Assembly: GCA_003194525.1 (NCBI GenBank)
Contig: NBIV01001139.1
Coordinates: 1-22,187 of the forward strand
Direction: 5' to 3'
Length of the DNA: 22,187 bases
DNA from: Gracilariopsis chorda
Lineage: Eukaryota > Rhodophyta > Florideophyceae > Gracilariales > Gracilariaceae
How positions within the stretch are numbered: the stretch's first letter is position 1; the number at the start of each line of letters is the position of its first letter. A model generated the notes under the pieces. The model was not told where the DNA came from. It made no database searches and was given only the letters and a program-made list of their open reading frames with translations. Made by a program: the position numbers and the translations under genes. Below, one piece after another: positions 1 to 8,044 of the stretch.

Positions 1-64
1 CACGTTATTTGCGTGGATGCTCAATCTAGGTTCGGGAGACCTGGTTATTGGCGCTGCGAGCTCG

Positions 65-964
65 TCAAAAGTGGCATTCGCGAACTATCTGCTGGCGATA
101 TCCCACTTCCTTCCTACGGCAAAAGCCACTGGGATGGTTTGGAACTTGAATCGGTCCCAAATTCACCTCCTCGCTTTTCACTTTTCCACACCTGCACTTC
201 TTTCACCTGAGAGTCACACACTACAACGCAGCACTTTGGAAGCTTCGCCTTTGTCGTAACCTTAGCACAACTATAGATTGGGGCCCACCGCGGCAAAAGT
301 CTACCATGGCTCTGAACAAGTCCATTTGGACGCAAGCCTACCACGACTATAAACTGGGGCCCACCGCGGCAAAAGTCTACCATGGCTCTGAACAAGTCCA
401 TTGCCACTACTTTCTTCATCGCTAGTCTTCGAAAGAAACGTTCGTACACCACTGCGCTCTCCAGACCATCCGGCGAAGCCTCGGAGTTCTTCACAGCCAT
501 CATCTCCACGTACGCCTCGTTTGATGCTTCGTGTTCGCCGCGAACAAGACTCTCCAACAGCTTTGTCATCCATCGAGGGACTTCACGAATGGGGTGCTTG
601 AACACTGGTTGACGATTCATATGACGTTCACTGCATTGGAAATTGGTCAAAGGCTCAAACGCGACTGCGCATCGGTGCAGTACTCTGCTTTCCGTTTCTG
701 CAAACCAGCGGTCACCGGTCGGAAGGCCGTGTATGGAGGTTCCGTGAACGACATTCAGGCGTCCGAGGAGGCCGAGCAGGATACCACGCGCGGTGTGGGA
801 GTGGGTGTGATGAGGATACCCCAACGGTGGACAACTGCACGGTGATTTCTCGGATCCACTTGTCCCCGACAGCTTCATAGCCGGCTTCTGCGGCGGCCTG
901 GATGGCAATTGCAATGCGGTCGAGTTCGTTTACCCCAAGATTCGACGAACGCTGCCGCGAGCAA
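65..964 (-). pseudogene. antisense region, unit 1, longest continuous version
   Basis: An uninterrupted 266-codon minus ORF spans 914 to 114, opening on TTG. The missing C near 420 joins pieces 1 and 2 (RRLAMKKVV), and the extra A near 233 joins on to VVCDSQVKEVQVW of piece 3. Other indels push its first ~40 and last ~20 residues out of the frames seen elsewhere. CGT replaces CTT (Leu to Arg) near 614. Confidence 0.35.
280..402. repeat. internal 76-bp duplication, unit 1
   Basis: Two 47-bp blocks at 280 and 356, both intact. Confidence 0.93.
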
Positions 965-1072
965 AGAGAGATCTTCGCGATGAGAGCTTCTTTACTGCAA
1001 ATCAGAAATCGCTCTCGAAGACAACCAGTCTACCGCAACGACTTTGCGCTGTTTGAACAGTTTCCAGACAGA

Positions 1073-1696
1073 ATGCATGGTTTTCAGGCGCCCAAATTCA
1101 TGCCAAGACCTCTTTCACTTGACAGTGTTGCTGAACATCAGCGAATAGTAACTCCGTCGAGACAAAATGAAAATGCATTACAAAGTGCAATTGCTGTGCC
1201 GGCGATAAGAATCTTTGACCGGGGAGTGGAGAAGACTCATCTCTTTCGAAGGAGATATCCATGCAGTATACCTCTGAGCACTGACATTGCAGCTCAGCAG
1301 TTGCAGCCGAAGCATTACTCTACATTGAGTTCTTTGAGAAAACGAAACGTTTTGAATTTCTCTAATTCAAGACCGCATGCTCATGCTGTAGACCCAATCG
1401 GTGGCTTTGGTACATACAAGCGTAAGTCAAAACGTAGACCAAAACCCAAGACAACCGAGTCGACTGGTACTGAAATCAAGGAGACTCCAATGATAATGAA
1501 ATCGTTCAAAATGCCCACCACTTCCGTGCATCTGAATGATAATGACGAGACACATTCAGATTCTGATGACGATTTCATGACTCCGTTTCACGAAGTCAAG
1601 GATACTTCAAATGCATCCAAACGACATTCATACATGGTTTTGCGGCAGAAGCAAACAAATTACGACAGGTATGCTCTAATTCTGACGAAGACTTGA
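1073..1696 (+). CDS. 219-aa ORF variant with altered C terminus, unit 1
   Basis: Same protein as the unit 5 reference up to the KRHS at residue 186. A missing T near 1629 then shifts the frame, giving a different tail that ends at TGA 1696 (207 residues). Both acidic clusters before the shift are kept. Residue 19 uses GTT instead of GTC, a synonymous change shared with unit 13. Confidence 0.35.
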   Translation: MHGFQAPKFMPRPLSLDSVAEHQRIVTPSRQNENALQSAIAVPAIRIFDRGVEKTHLFRRRYPCSIPLSTDIAAQQLQPKHYSTLSSLRKRNVLNFSNSRPHAHAVDPIGGFGTYKRKSKRRPKPKTTESTGTEIKETPMIMKSFKMPTTSVHLNDNDETHSDSDDDFMTPFHEVKDTSNASKRHSYMVLRQKQTNYDRYALILTKT

Positions 1697-1823
1697 CTTT
1701 ATGTGATCGAAGAAACAGCGATGTGATCTAGTGCCAGCTACCAAGTCGCAAGTTCCGAGCACGTTATTTGCGTGGATGCTCAATCTAGGTTCGGGAGACC
1801 TGGTTATTGGCGCTGCGAGCTCG

Positions 1824-2725
1824 TCAAAAGTGGCATTCGCGAACTATCTGCTGGCGATATCCCACTTCCTTCCTACGGCAAAAGCCACTGGGATGGTTTG
1901 GAACTTGAATCGGTCCCAAATTCACCTCCTCGCTTTTCACTTTCCACACCTGCACTTCTTTCACCTGAGAGTCACACACTACACGCAGCACTTTGGAAGC
2001 TTCGCCTTTGTCGTAACCTTAGCACAACTATAGATTGGGGCCCACCGCGGCAAAAGTCTACCATGGCTCTGAACAAGTCCATTTGGACGCAAAGCCTACC
2101 ACGACTATAAACTGGGGCCCACCGCGGCAAAAGTCTACCATGGCTCTGAACAAGTCCATTGCCACTACTTTCTTCATCCGCTAGTCTTCGAAAGAAACGT
2201 TCGTACACCACTGCGCTCTCCAGACCATCCGGCGAAGCCTCGGAGTTCTTCACAGCCATCATCTCCACGTAAGCCTCGTTTGATGCTTCGTGTTCGCCGC
2301 GAACAAGACTCTCCAACAGCTTTGTCATCCATCGAGGGACTTCACGAATGGGGTGCTTGAACACTGGTTGAAGATTCATATGACGTTCACTGCATTGGAA
2401 ATTGGTCAAAAGGCTCAAACGCGACTGCGCATCGGTGCAGTACTCTGCTTCCGTTTCTGCAAACCAGCGGTCACCGGTCGGAAGGCCGTGTATGGAGGTT
2501 CCGTGAACGACATTCAGGCGTCCGAGGAGGCCGAGCAGGATACCACGCGGTGTGGGAGTGGGTGTGATGAGGATACCCTGCCAACGGTGGACAACTGCAC
2601 GGTGATTTCTCGGATCCACTTGTCCCCGACAGCTTCATAGCCGGCTTCTGCGGCGGCCTGGATGGCAATTGCAATGCGGTCGAGTTCGTTTACCCAAGAT
2701 CTCGACGAACGCTGCCGCCGAGCAA
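1824..2725 (-). pseudogene. antisense region, unit 2
   Basis: Pieces 1 and 2 are present. The main open stretch runs 2619 to 1972 (215 codons), because the extra A near 2092 changes the exit frame. The three-C tracts near 2577 and 2693 place the beginning in a different frame. Confidence 0.3.
2037..2160. repeat. internal 76-bp duplication, unit 2
   Basis: Blocks at 2037 and 2114. The spacer has one extra A near 2092, so the period is 77. Confidence 0.93.
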
Positions 2726-2832
2726 AGAGAGATCTTCGCGATGAGAGCTTCTTACTGCAAATCAGAAATCGCTCTCGAAGACAACCAGTCTACCGCAACG
2801 ACTTTGCGCTGTTTGAACAGTTTCCAGACAGA

Positions 2833-3465
2833 ATGCATGGTTTTCAGGCGCCCAAATTCATGCCAAGACCTCTTTCACTTGACAGTGTCGCTGAACATCA
2901 GCGAATAGTAACTCCGTCGAGACAAAATGAAAATGCATTACAAAGTGCAATTGCTGTGCCGGCGATAAGAATCTTTGACCGGGGAGTGGAGAAGACTCAT
3001 CTCTTTCGAAGGAGATATCCATGCAGTATACCTCTGAGCACTGACATTGCAGCTCAGCAGTTGCAGCCGAAGCATTACTCTACATTGAGTTCTTTGAGAA
3101 AACGAAACGTTTTGAATTTCTCTAATTCAAGACCGCATGCTCATGCTGTAGACCCAATCGGTGGCTTTGGTACATACAAGCGTAAGTCAAAACGTAGACC
3201 AAAACCCAAGACAACCGAGTCGACTGGTACTGAAATCAAGGAGACTCCAATGATAATGAAATCGTTCAAAATGCCCACCACTTCCGTGCATCTGAATGAT
3301 AATGACGAGACACATTCAGATTCTGATGACGATTTCATGACTCCGTTTCACGAAGTCAAGGATACTTCAAATGCATCCAAACGACATTCATACATGGTTT
3401 TGCGGCAGAAGCAAACAAATTACGACAGGTATGCTCTAATTCTGACGAAGACTGACTTTATGTGA
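2833..3465 (+). CDS. 219-aa ORF variant with altered C terminus, unit 2
   Basis: Shares the unit 1 frame change near 3389. A further missing T near 3452 shifts it again, so the frame ends at TGA 3465 (210 residues). Sharing between adjacent units suggests the first change is a real variant copied by duplication or conversion. Confidence 0.35.
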   Translation: MHGFQAPKFMPRPLSLDSVAEHQRIVTPSRQNENALQSAIAVPAIRIFDRGVEKTHLFRRRYPCSIPLSTDIAAQQLQPKHYSTLSSLRKRNVLNFSNSRPHAHAVDPIGGFGTYKRKSKRRPKPKTTESTGTEIKETPMIMKSFKMPTTSVHLNDNDETHSDSDDDFMTPFHEVKDTSNASKRHSYMVLRQKQTNYDRYALILTKTDFM

Positions 3466-3581
3466 TCGAAGAAACAGCGATGTGATCTAGTGCCAGCTAC
3501 CAAGTCGCAAGTTCCGAACACGTTTTTGCGTGGATGCTCAATCTAGGTTCGGGAAGACTGGTTATTGGCGCTGCGAGCTCG

Positions 3582-4410
3582 TCAAAAGTGGCATTCGCGA
3601 ACTATCTGCTGGCGATATCCCACTTCCTTCCTACGGCAAAGCCACTGGGATGGTTTGGAACTTGAATCGGTCCCAATTCACCTCCTCGCTTTTCACTTTC
3701 CACACCTGCACTTCTTTCACCTGAGAGTCACACATACACACGCAGCACTTTGGAAGCTTCGCCTTTGTCGTAACCTTTAGCACAACTATAGATTTGGGGC
3801 CCCACCGCGGCAAAAGTCTACCATGGCTCTGAACAAGTCCCATTGCCACTACTTCTTCATCCGCTAGTCTTCGAAAGAAACGTTCGTACACCACTGCGCT
3901 CTCCAGACCCATCCGGCGAAGCCTCGGAGTTCTTCACAGCCATCATCTCCACGTAAGCCTCGTTTGATGCTTCGTGTTTCGCGCGAACAAGACTCTCCAA
4001 CAGCTTTGTCATCCATCGGGGACTTCACGAATGGGTGCTTGAACACTGGTTGAAGATTCATATGACGTTCAACTGCATTGGAAATTGGTTCAAAAGGCTC
4101 AAACGCGACTGCGCATCGGTGCAGTACTCTGCTTCGTTTCTGCAACATCGGTCACCGGTCGGAAGGCCGTGTATGGAGGTTCCGTGAACGACATTTCAGG
4201 CGTCCGAGGAGGCCGAGCAGGATACCACGCGGTGTGGGAGTGGGTGTGATGAGGATACCCTGCCAACGGTGGACAACTGCACGGTGATTTCTCGGATCCA
4301 CTTGTCCCCGACAGCTTCATAGCCGGCTTCTGCGGCGGCCTGGATGGCAATTGCAATGCGGTCGAGTTCGTTTACCACCAAGATCTCGACGAACCGCTGC
4401 CGCCGAGCAA
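3582..4410 (-). pseudogene. antisense region, unit 3, fragmented
   Basis: Broken into pieces of under 95 codons (4148-3864, 3912-3631 and others) by numerous one-base indels. Only one 76-bp copy. Confidence 0.28.
3796..3844. repeat. single copy of the 47-bp block, unit 3
   Basis: Only one block remains, with the left flank of copy 1 (CTATAGATT) and the right flank of copy 2 (GCCACTAC). This is the product expected from recombination between the two 47-bp direct repeats. Two extra C bases lie in C runs. Confidence 0.9.
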
Positions 4411-4518
4411 AGAGAGATCTTCGCGATGAGAGCTTCTTACTACAAATCAGAAATCGCTCTCGAAGACAACCAGTCTACCGCAACGACTTTGCGCTGTTTG
4501 AAACAGTTTCCAGACAGA

Positions 4519-5177
4519 ATGCATGGTTTTCAGGCGCCCAAATTCATGCCAAGACCTCTTTCACTTGACAGTGTCGCTGAACATCAGCGAATAGTAACTC
4601 CGTCGAGACAAAATGAAAATGCATTACAAAGTGCAATTGCTGTGCCGGCGATAAGAATCTTGAGCGGGGAGTGGAGAAGACTCATCTCTTTCGAAGGAGA
4701 TATCCATGCAGTATACCTCTGAGCACTGACATTGCAGCTCAGCAGTTGCAGCCGAAGCATTACTCTACATTGAGTTCTTTGAGAAAACGAAACGTTTTGA
4801 ATTTCTCTAATTCAAGACCGCATGCTCATGCTGTAGACCCAATCGGTGGCTTTGGTACATACAAGCGTAAGTCAAAACGTAGACCAAAACCCAAGACAAC
4901 CGAGTCGACTGGTACTGAAATCAAGGAGACTCCAATGATAATGAAATCGTTCAAAATGCCCACCACTTCCGTGCATCTGAATGGTAATGACGAGAAACAT
5001 TCAGATTCTGATGACGATTTCATGACTCCGTTGCACGAAGTCAAGGATTCTTCAAATGCATCCAAACGACATTCATTACATGGTTTTGCGGCAGAAGCAA
5101 ACAAATTACGACAGGTATGCTCTAATTCTGACGAAGACTTGACTTTATGTGATCGAAGAAACAGCGATGTGATCTAG
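4519..5177 (+). pseudogene. 219-aa ORF, frameshifted, unit 3
   Basis: A one-base deletion near 4661 (AATCTTGAGC for AATCTTTGACC) breaks the frame at about residue 47. The upstream part runs on to a stop at 4722, and the downstream part resumes in the usual frame to TAG 5177. The C-terminal half carries Asp156Gly, Thr160Lys, Phe172Leu and Thr178Ser, shared with unit 11. Confidence 0.4.
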
Positions 5178-5269
5178 TGCCAGCTACCAAGTCGCAAGTT
5201 CCGAACACGTTATTTGCGTGGATGCTCAATCTAGGTTCGGGAGACCTGGTTATTGGCGCTGCGAGCTCG

Positions 5270-6099
5270 TCAAAAGTGGCATTCGCGAACTATCTGCTGG
5301 CGATATCCACTTCCTTCCTACGGCAAAAGCCACTGGGATGGTTTGGAACTTGAATCGGTCCCAAATTCACCTCCTCGCTTTTCACTTTCCACACCTGCAC
5401 TTCTTTCACCTGAGAGTCACACACTACACGCAGCACTTTGGAAGCTTCGCCTTTGTCGTAACCTTAGCACAACTATAGATTGGGGCCCACCGCGGCAAAA
5501 GTCTACCATGGCTCTGAACAAGTCCATTGCCAACTACTTTCTTCATCCGCTAGTCTTCGAAAGAAACGTTCGTACACCACTGCGCGCTCTCCAGACCATC
5601 CGGCGAAGCCTCGGAGTTTCTTCACAGCCATCATCTCCACGTAAGCCTCGTTTGATGCTTCGTGTTCGCCGCGAACAAGGACTCTCCAACAGCTTTGTCA
5701 TCCATCGAGGGACTTCACGAATGGGGTGCTTGAACACTGGTTGAAGATTCATATGACGTTCACTGCATTGGAAATTGGTCAAAAGGCTCAAACGCGACTG
5801 CGCATCGGTGCAGTACTCTGCTTCCGTTTCTGCAAACCATCGGTCACCGGTCGGAAGGCCGTGTATGGAGGTTCCGTGAACGACATTCAGGCGTCCGAGG
5901 AGGCCGAGCAGGATACCACGCGGTGTGGGAGTGGGTGTGATGAGGATACCCTGCCAACGGTGGACAACTGCACGGTGATTTCTCGGATCCACTTGTCCCC
6001 GACAGCTTCATAGCCGGCTTCTGCGGCGGCCTGGATGGCAATTGCAATGCGGTCGAGTTCGTTTACCCCAAGATCTCGACGAACGCTGCCGCCGAGCAA
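5270..6099 (-). pseudogene. antisense region, unit 4, fragmented
   Basis: The longest clean stretch is 5992 to 5543 (149 codons). Extra bases near 5584, 5619 and 5680 break the EAYVEMM and ERFFRRL segments. Confidence 0.28.
5482..5528. repeat. single copy of the 47-bp block, unit 4
   Basis: One clean 47-bp block with the flanks expected after loss of exactly 76 bp. Confidence 0.92.
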
Positions 6100-6206
6100 A
6101 GAGAGATCTTCGCGATGAGAGCTTCTTACTACAAATCAGAAATCGCTCTCGAAGACAACCAGTCTACCGCAACGACTTTGCGCTGTTTGAACAGTTTCCA
6201 GACAGA

Positions 6207-6866
6207 ATGCATGGTTTTCAGGCGCCCAAATTCATGCCAAGACCTCTTTCACTTGACAGTGTCGCTGAACATCAGCGAATAGTAACTCCGTCGAGACAAA
6301 ATGAAAATGCATTACAAAGTGCAATTGCTGTGCCGGCGATAAGAATCTTTGACCGGGGAGTGGAGAAGACTCATCTCTTTCGAAGGAGATATCCATGCAG
6401 TATACCTCTGAGCACTGACATTGCAGCTCAGCAGTTGCAGCCGAAGCATTACTCTACATTGAGTTCTTTGAGAAAACGAAACGTTTTGAATTTCTCTAAT
6501 TCAAGACCGCATGCTCATGCTGTAGACCCAATCGGTGGCTTTGGTACATACAAGCGTAAGTCAAAACGTAGACCAAAACCCAAGACAACCGAGTCGACTG
6601 GTACTGAAATCAAGGAGACTCCAATGATAATGAAATCGTTCAAAATGCCCACCACTTCCGTGCATCTGAATGATAATGACGAGACACATTCAGATTCTGA
6701 TGACGATTTCATGACTCCGTTTCACGAAGTCAAGGATACTTCAAATGCATCCAAACGACATTCATTACATGGTTTTGCGGCAGAAGCAAACAAATTACGA
6801 CAGGTATGCTCTAATTCTGACGAAGACTTGACTTTATGTGATCGAAGAAACAGCGATGTGATCTAG
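6207..6866 (+). CDS. putative 219-aa basic/acidic protein, unit 4
   Basis: Intact copy, predicted protein identical to the unit 5 copy. ATG 6207, TAG 6866. Confidence 0.45.
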   Translation: MHGFQAPKFMPRPLSLDSVAEHQRIVTPSRQNENALQSAIAVPAIRIFDRGVEKTHLFRRRYPCSIPLSTDIAAQQLQPKHYSTLSSLRKRNVLNFSNSRPHAHAVDPIGGFGTYKRKSKRRPKPKTTESTGTEIKETPMIMKSFKMPTTSVHLNDNDETHSDSDDDFMTPFHEVKDTSNASKRHSLHGFAAEANKLRQVCSNSDEDLTLCDRRNSDVI

Positions 6867-7171
6867 TGCCAGCTACCAAGTCGCAAGTTCCGAACACGTT
6901 ATTTGCGTGGATGCTCAATCTAGGTTCGGGAGACCTGGTTATTGGCGCTGCGAGCTCGTCAAAAGTGGCATTCGCGAACTATCTGCTGGCGATATCCCAC
7001 TTCCTTCCTACGGCAAAAGCCACTGGGATGGTTTGGAACTTGAATCGGTCCCAAATTCACCTCCTCGCTTTTCACTTTCCACACCTGCACTTCTTTCACC
7101 TGAGAGTCACACACTACACGCAGCACTTTGGAAGCTTCGCCTTTGTCGTAACCTTAGCACAACTATAGATT

Positions 7172-7294
7172 GGGGCCCACCGCGGCAAAAGTCTACCATG
7201 GCTCTGAACAAGTCCATTTGGACGCAAGCCTACCACGACTATAAACTGGGGCCCACCGCGGCAAAAGTCTACCATGGCTCTGAACAAGTCCATT
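7172..7294. repeat. internal 76-bp tandem duplication, reference copy (unit 5)
   Basis: Two identical 47-bp blocks starting at 7172 and 7248 (GGGGCCCACCGCGG at the left, CAAGTCCATT at the right) are separated by a 29-bp spacer, giving a period of 76 bp. The spacer (GACTATAAACT at its right end) resembles the sequence left of the first block (AACTATAGATT); I count 20 of 27 aligned bases matching. The duplication is therefore older than the 47-bp identity suggests, or the 47 bp has been homogenised. Because 76 is not a multiple of three, the second copy is read in another frame. The 47-bp block contains ACCATGG. Confidence 0.93.
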
Positions 7295-7494
7295 GCCACT
7301 ACTTTCTTCATCCGCTAGTCTTCGAAAGAAACGTTCGTACACCACTGCGCTCTCCAGACCATCCGGCGAAGCCTCGGAGTTCTTCACAGCCATCATCTCC
7401 ACGTAAGCCTCGTTTGATGCTTCGTGTTCGCCGCGAACAAGACTCTCCAACAGCTTTGTCATCCATCGAGGGACTTCACGAATGGGGTGCTTGA
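7198..7494 (+). CDS. 98-aa ORF from the duplicated ACCATGG start, unit 5
   Basis: Starts at ATG 7198 in copy 1 of the 47-bp block, with A at -3 and G at +4, an optimal eukaryotic initiation context. It reads through the second copy in another frame and ends at TGA 7494. The same ATG in copy 2 (7274) opens only 14 codons, except in unit 1, where it opens 76 codons (382-612). The C-terminal half is Ser/Pro/Arg-rich and lies opposite the protein-like antisense reading, which suggests a shadow. The same 98-aa ORF occurs in units 6, 8, 9 and 13 (21280-21576). Confidence 0.15.
   Translation: MALNKSIWTQAYHDYKLGPTAAKVYHGSEQVHCHYFLHPLVFERNVRTPLRSPDHPAKPRSSSQPSSPRKPRLMLRVRREQDSPTALSSIEGLHEWGA
7239..7276 (+). 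promoter_or_regulatory. TATA-like motif with strong start context, unit 5 (tentative)
   Basis: CTATAAAC at 7239-7246 precedes GGGGCCC and, 35 nt after the motif's start, ACCATGG with ATG at 7274. The first copy has CTATAGAT ahead of the same block and ATG at 7198. The spacing is close to that of a core promoter followed by an initiator codon, but it leaves a very short leader, and the ORFs it opens are short. Confidence 0.15.
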
Positions 7495-7513
7495 ACACTG
7501 GTTGAAGATTCAT

Positions 7514-8044
7514 ATGACGTTCACTGCATTGGAAATTGGTCAAAAGGCTCAAACGCGACTGCGCATCGGTGCAGTACTCTGCTTCCGTTTCTGCAAACCA
7601 TCGGTCACCGGTCGGAAGGCCGTGTATGGAGGTTCCGTGAACGACATTCAGGCGTCCGAGGAGGCCGAGCAGGATACCACGCGGTGTGGGAGTGGGTGTG
7701 ATGAGGATACCCCTGCCAACGGTGGACAACTGCACGGTGATTTCTCGGATCCACTTGTCCCCGACAGCTTCATAGCCGGCTTCTGCGGCGGCCTGGATGG
7801 CAATTGCAATGCGGTCGAGTTCGTTTACCCCAAGATCTCGACGAACGCTGCCGCCGAGCAAAGAGAGATCTTCGCGATGAGAGCTTCTTACTACAAATCA
7901 GAAATCGCTCTCGAAGACAACCAGTCTACCGCAACGACTTTGCGCTGTTTGAACAGTTTCCAGACAGAATGCATGGTTTTCAGGCGCCCAAATTCATGCC
8001 AAGACCTCTTTCACTTGACAGTGTCGCTGAACATCAGCGAATAG
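7514..8044 (+). CDS. competing 176-aa plus-strand ORF, unit 5 (also in units 6, 7, 8)
   Basis: ATG 7514 to TAG 8044; equivalents at 9276-9806, 11038-11568 and 12803-13333 encode the same protein. It overlaps the antisense reading over 7514-7861 and the 219-aa ORF over 7969-8044. The product is Gly/Asp/Ala-rich in its middle (residues ~55-105) and ends in a more helical stretch. First-position G is frequent, as expected of coding DNA. Against it, four substitutions between unit classes (CCATCGG/CCAGCGG, GAAGAT/GACGAT, CTACAA/CTGCAA, GTCGCTG/GTTGCTG) are all amino-acid-changing in this frame. In units 9 and 12 an extra T near 15031 or 20300 fuses this frame to the 219-aa frame. Homology not recognised; it may be a shadow or the upstream half of a broken longer gene. 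Confidence 0.25.
   Translation: MTFTALEIGQKAQTRLRIGAVLCFRFCKPSVTGRKAVYGGSVNDIQASEEAEQDTTRCGSGCDEDTPANGGQLHGDFSDPLVPDSFIAGFCGGLDGNCNAVEFVYPKISTNAAAEQREIFAMRASYYKSEIALEDNQSTATTLRCLNSFQTECMVFRRPNSCQDLFHLTVSLNISE
7832..7872. repeat. short inverted repeat (8-bp arms), unit 5
   Basis: AAGATCTC at 7832-7839 and GAGATCTT at 7865-7872 are perfect inverted copies with a 25-nt spacer. The pair recurs in nearly every unit; unit 1 has lost the left arm and unit 13 has an AG deletion next to the right arm. It could form a weak hairpin; no function is evident. Confidence 0.4.

Larger units (their letters stand above)
1..1759. repeat. repeat unit 1 (1759 bp)
   Basis: Outer-type unit. It carries GACGATT near 614, CCAGCGG near 708, CTGCAAATC near 996 and GTTGCTG near 1129. 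It has more private small changes than the core units: an extra T near 184, an extra A near 233, a missing C near 420, C for A near 517, an extra CG near 789, and missing bases near 816, 945 and 957. Near 1629 it reads TCATACATGG where most units read TCATTACATGG, a change shared with unit 2. Confidence 0.95.
1760..3518. repeat. repeat unit 2 (1759 bp)
   Basis: Mosaic unit. It has GAAGATT (core type) near 2370, but CCAGCGG near 2466, a three-C tract near 2693 and CTGCAAATC near 2756 (outer type). It shares the TCATACATGG change with unit 1 and lacks a T near 3452. An extra A near 2092 lies inside the 76-bp duplication. Confidence 0.95.
3519..5205. repeat. repeat unit 3 (1687 bp), 76-bp duplication collapsed
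   Basis: Short unit with one copy of the internal 76-bp sequence. It carries the private haplotype at 4984-5049 otherwise seen only in unit 11. It is dense in single-base indels, mostly in homopolymers (for example near 3523, 3640, 3675, 3733, 3777, 3794, 3841, 4083, 4501 and 4661), far more than unit 5. Confidence 0.94.
5206..6894. repeat. repeat unit 4 (1689 bp), 76-bp duplication collapsed
   Basis: Short unit with a clean loss of exactly one 76-bp copy. The rest is core type. Small indels (near 5308, 5531, 5584, 5619 and 5680) account for the remaining length difference from 1762. From about 5700 on it is nearly indistinguishable from unit 5, except for a three-C tract near 5950. Confidence 0.96.
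6959..7861 (-). pseudogene. degenerate antisense protein-coding-like region, unit 5 (reference)
   Basis: Minus-strand frames read from 7861 leftward look like folded-protein sequence but in three pieces. Piece 1 (7861 to 7193, 222 codons, opening on TTG, no ATG start) contains AIQAAAEAGYEAVGDKW and later REVPRWMTKLLESLV and EAYVEMMAVKN. Piece 2 (7311 to 7114) opens MKKVVAMDLFRAMVDF. Piece 3 (about 7152 to TGA 6959) contains VVCDSQVKEVQVWKVKSEE. Piece 2 follows piece 1 after a one-base frame change at the GCTAGTC site near 7316; unit 1 lacks that base and reads straight through. First-position purine bias is strong. Two of three substitutions between units in piece 1 are synonymous (Arg CGC/CGA, Ala GCT/GCG). 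No family recognised. Could be a decayed gene or exons with unseen introns; a plus-strand shadow remains possible. Confidence 0.35.

Noticed and set aside
7172..7276. Vector polylinker (GGGCCC, CCGCGG and CCATGG sites close together)
   Set aside because: Order and intervening bases do not match a polylinker I know, and the block is embedded in every unit as part of the duplication. Chance clustering of palindromes is more likely.
6907..7494. 195-codon plus ORF (and 100-codon plus ORF 6866-7168) at the start of each unit
   Set aside because: Both open on GTG, overlap each other and the antisense reading, and cross the 76-bp duplication in a way that changes frame between copies. I could not support them as genes, though the 195-codon frame is noted in a finding.
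7832..7872. Transcription terminator hairpin
   Set aside because: The arms are only 8 bp with a 25-nt loop and no T run follows.
7969..7974. ATGCAT giving start codons on both strands at the same place
   Set aside because: The minus ATG opens only about 27 codons before TAG TAA. A palindromic hexamer is expected by chance.
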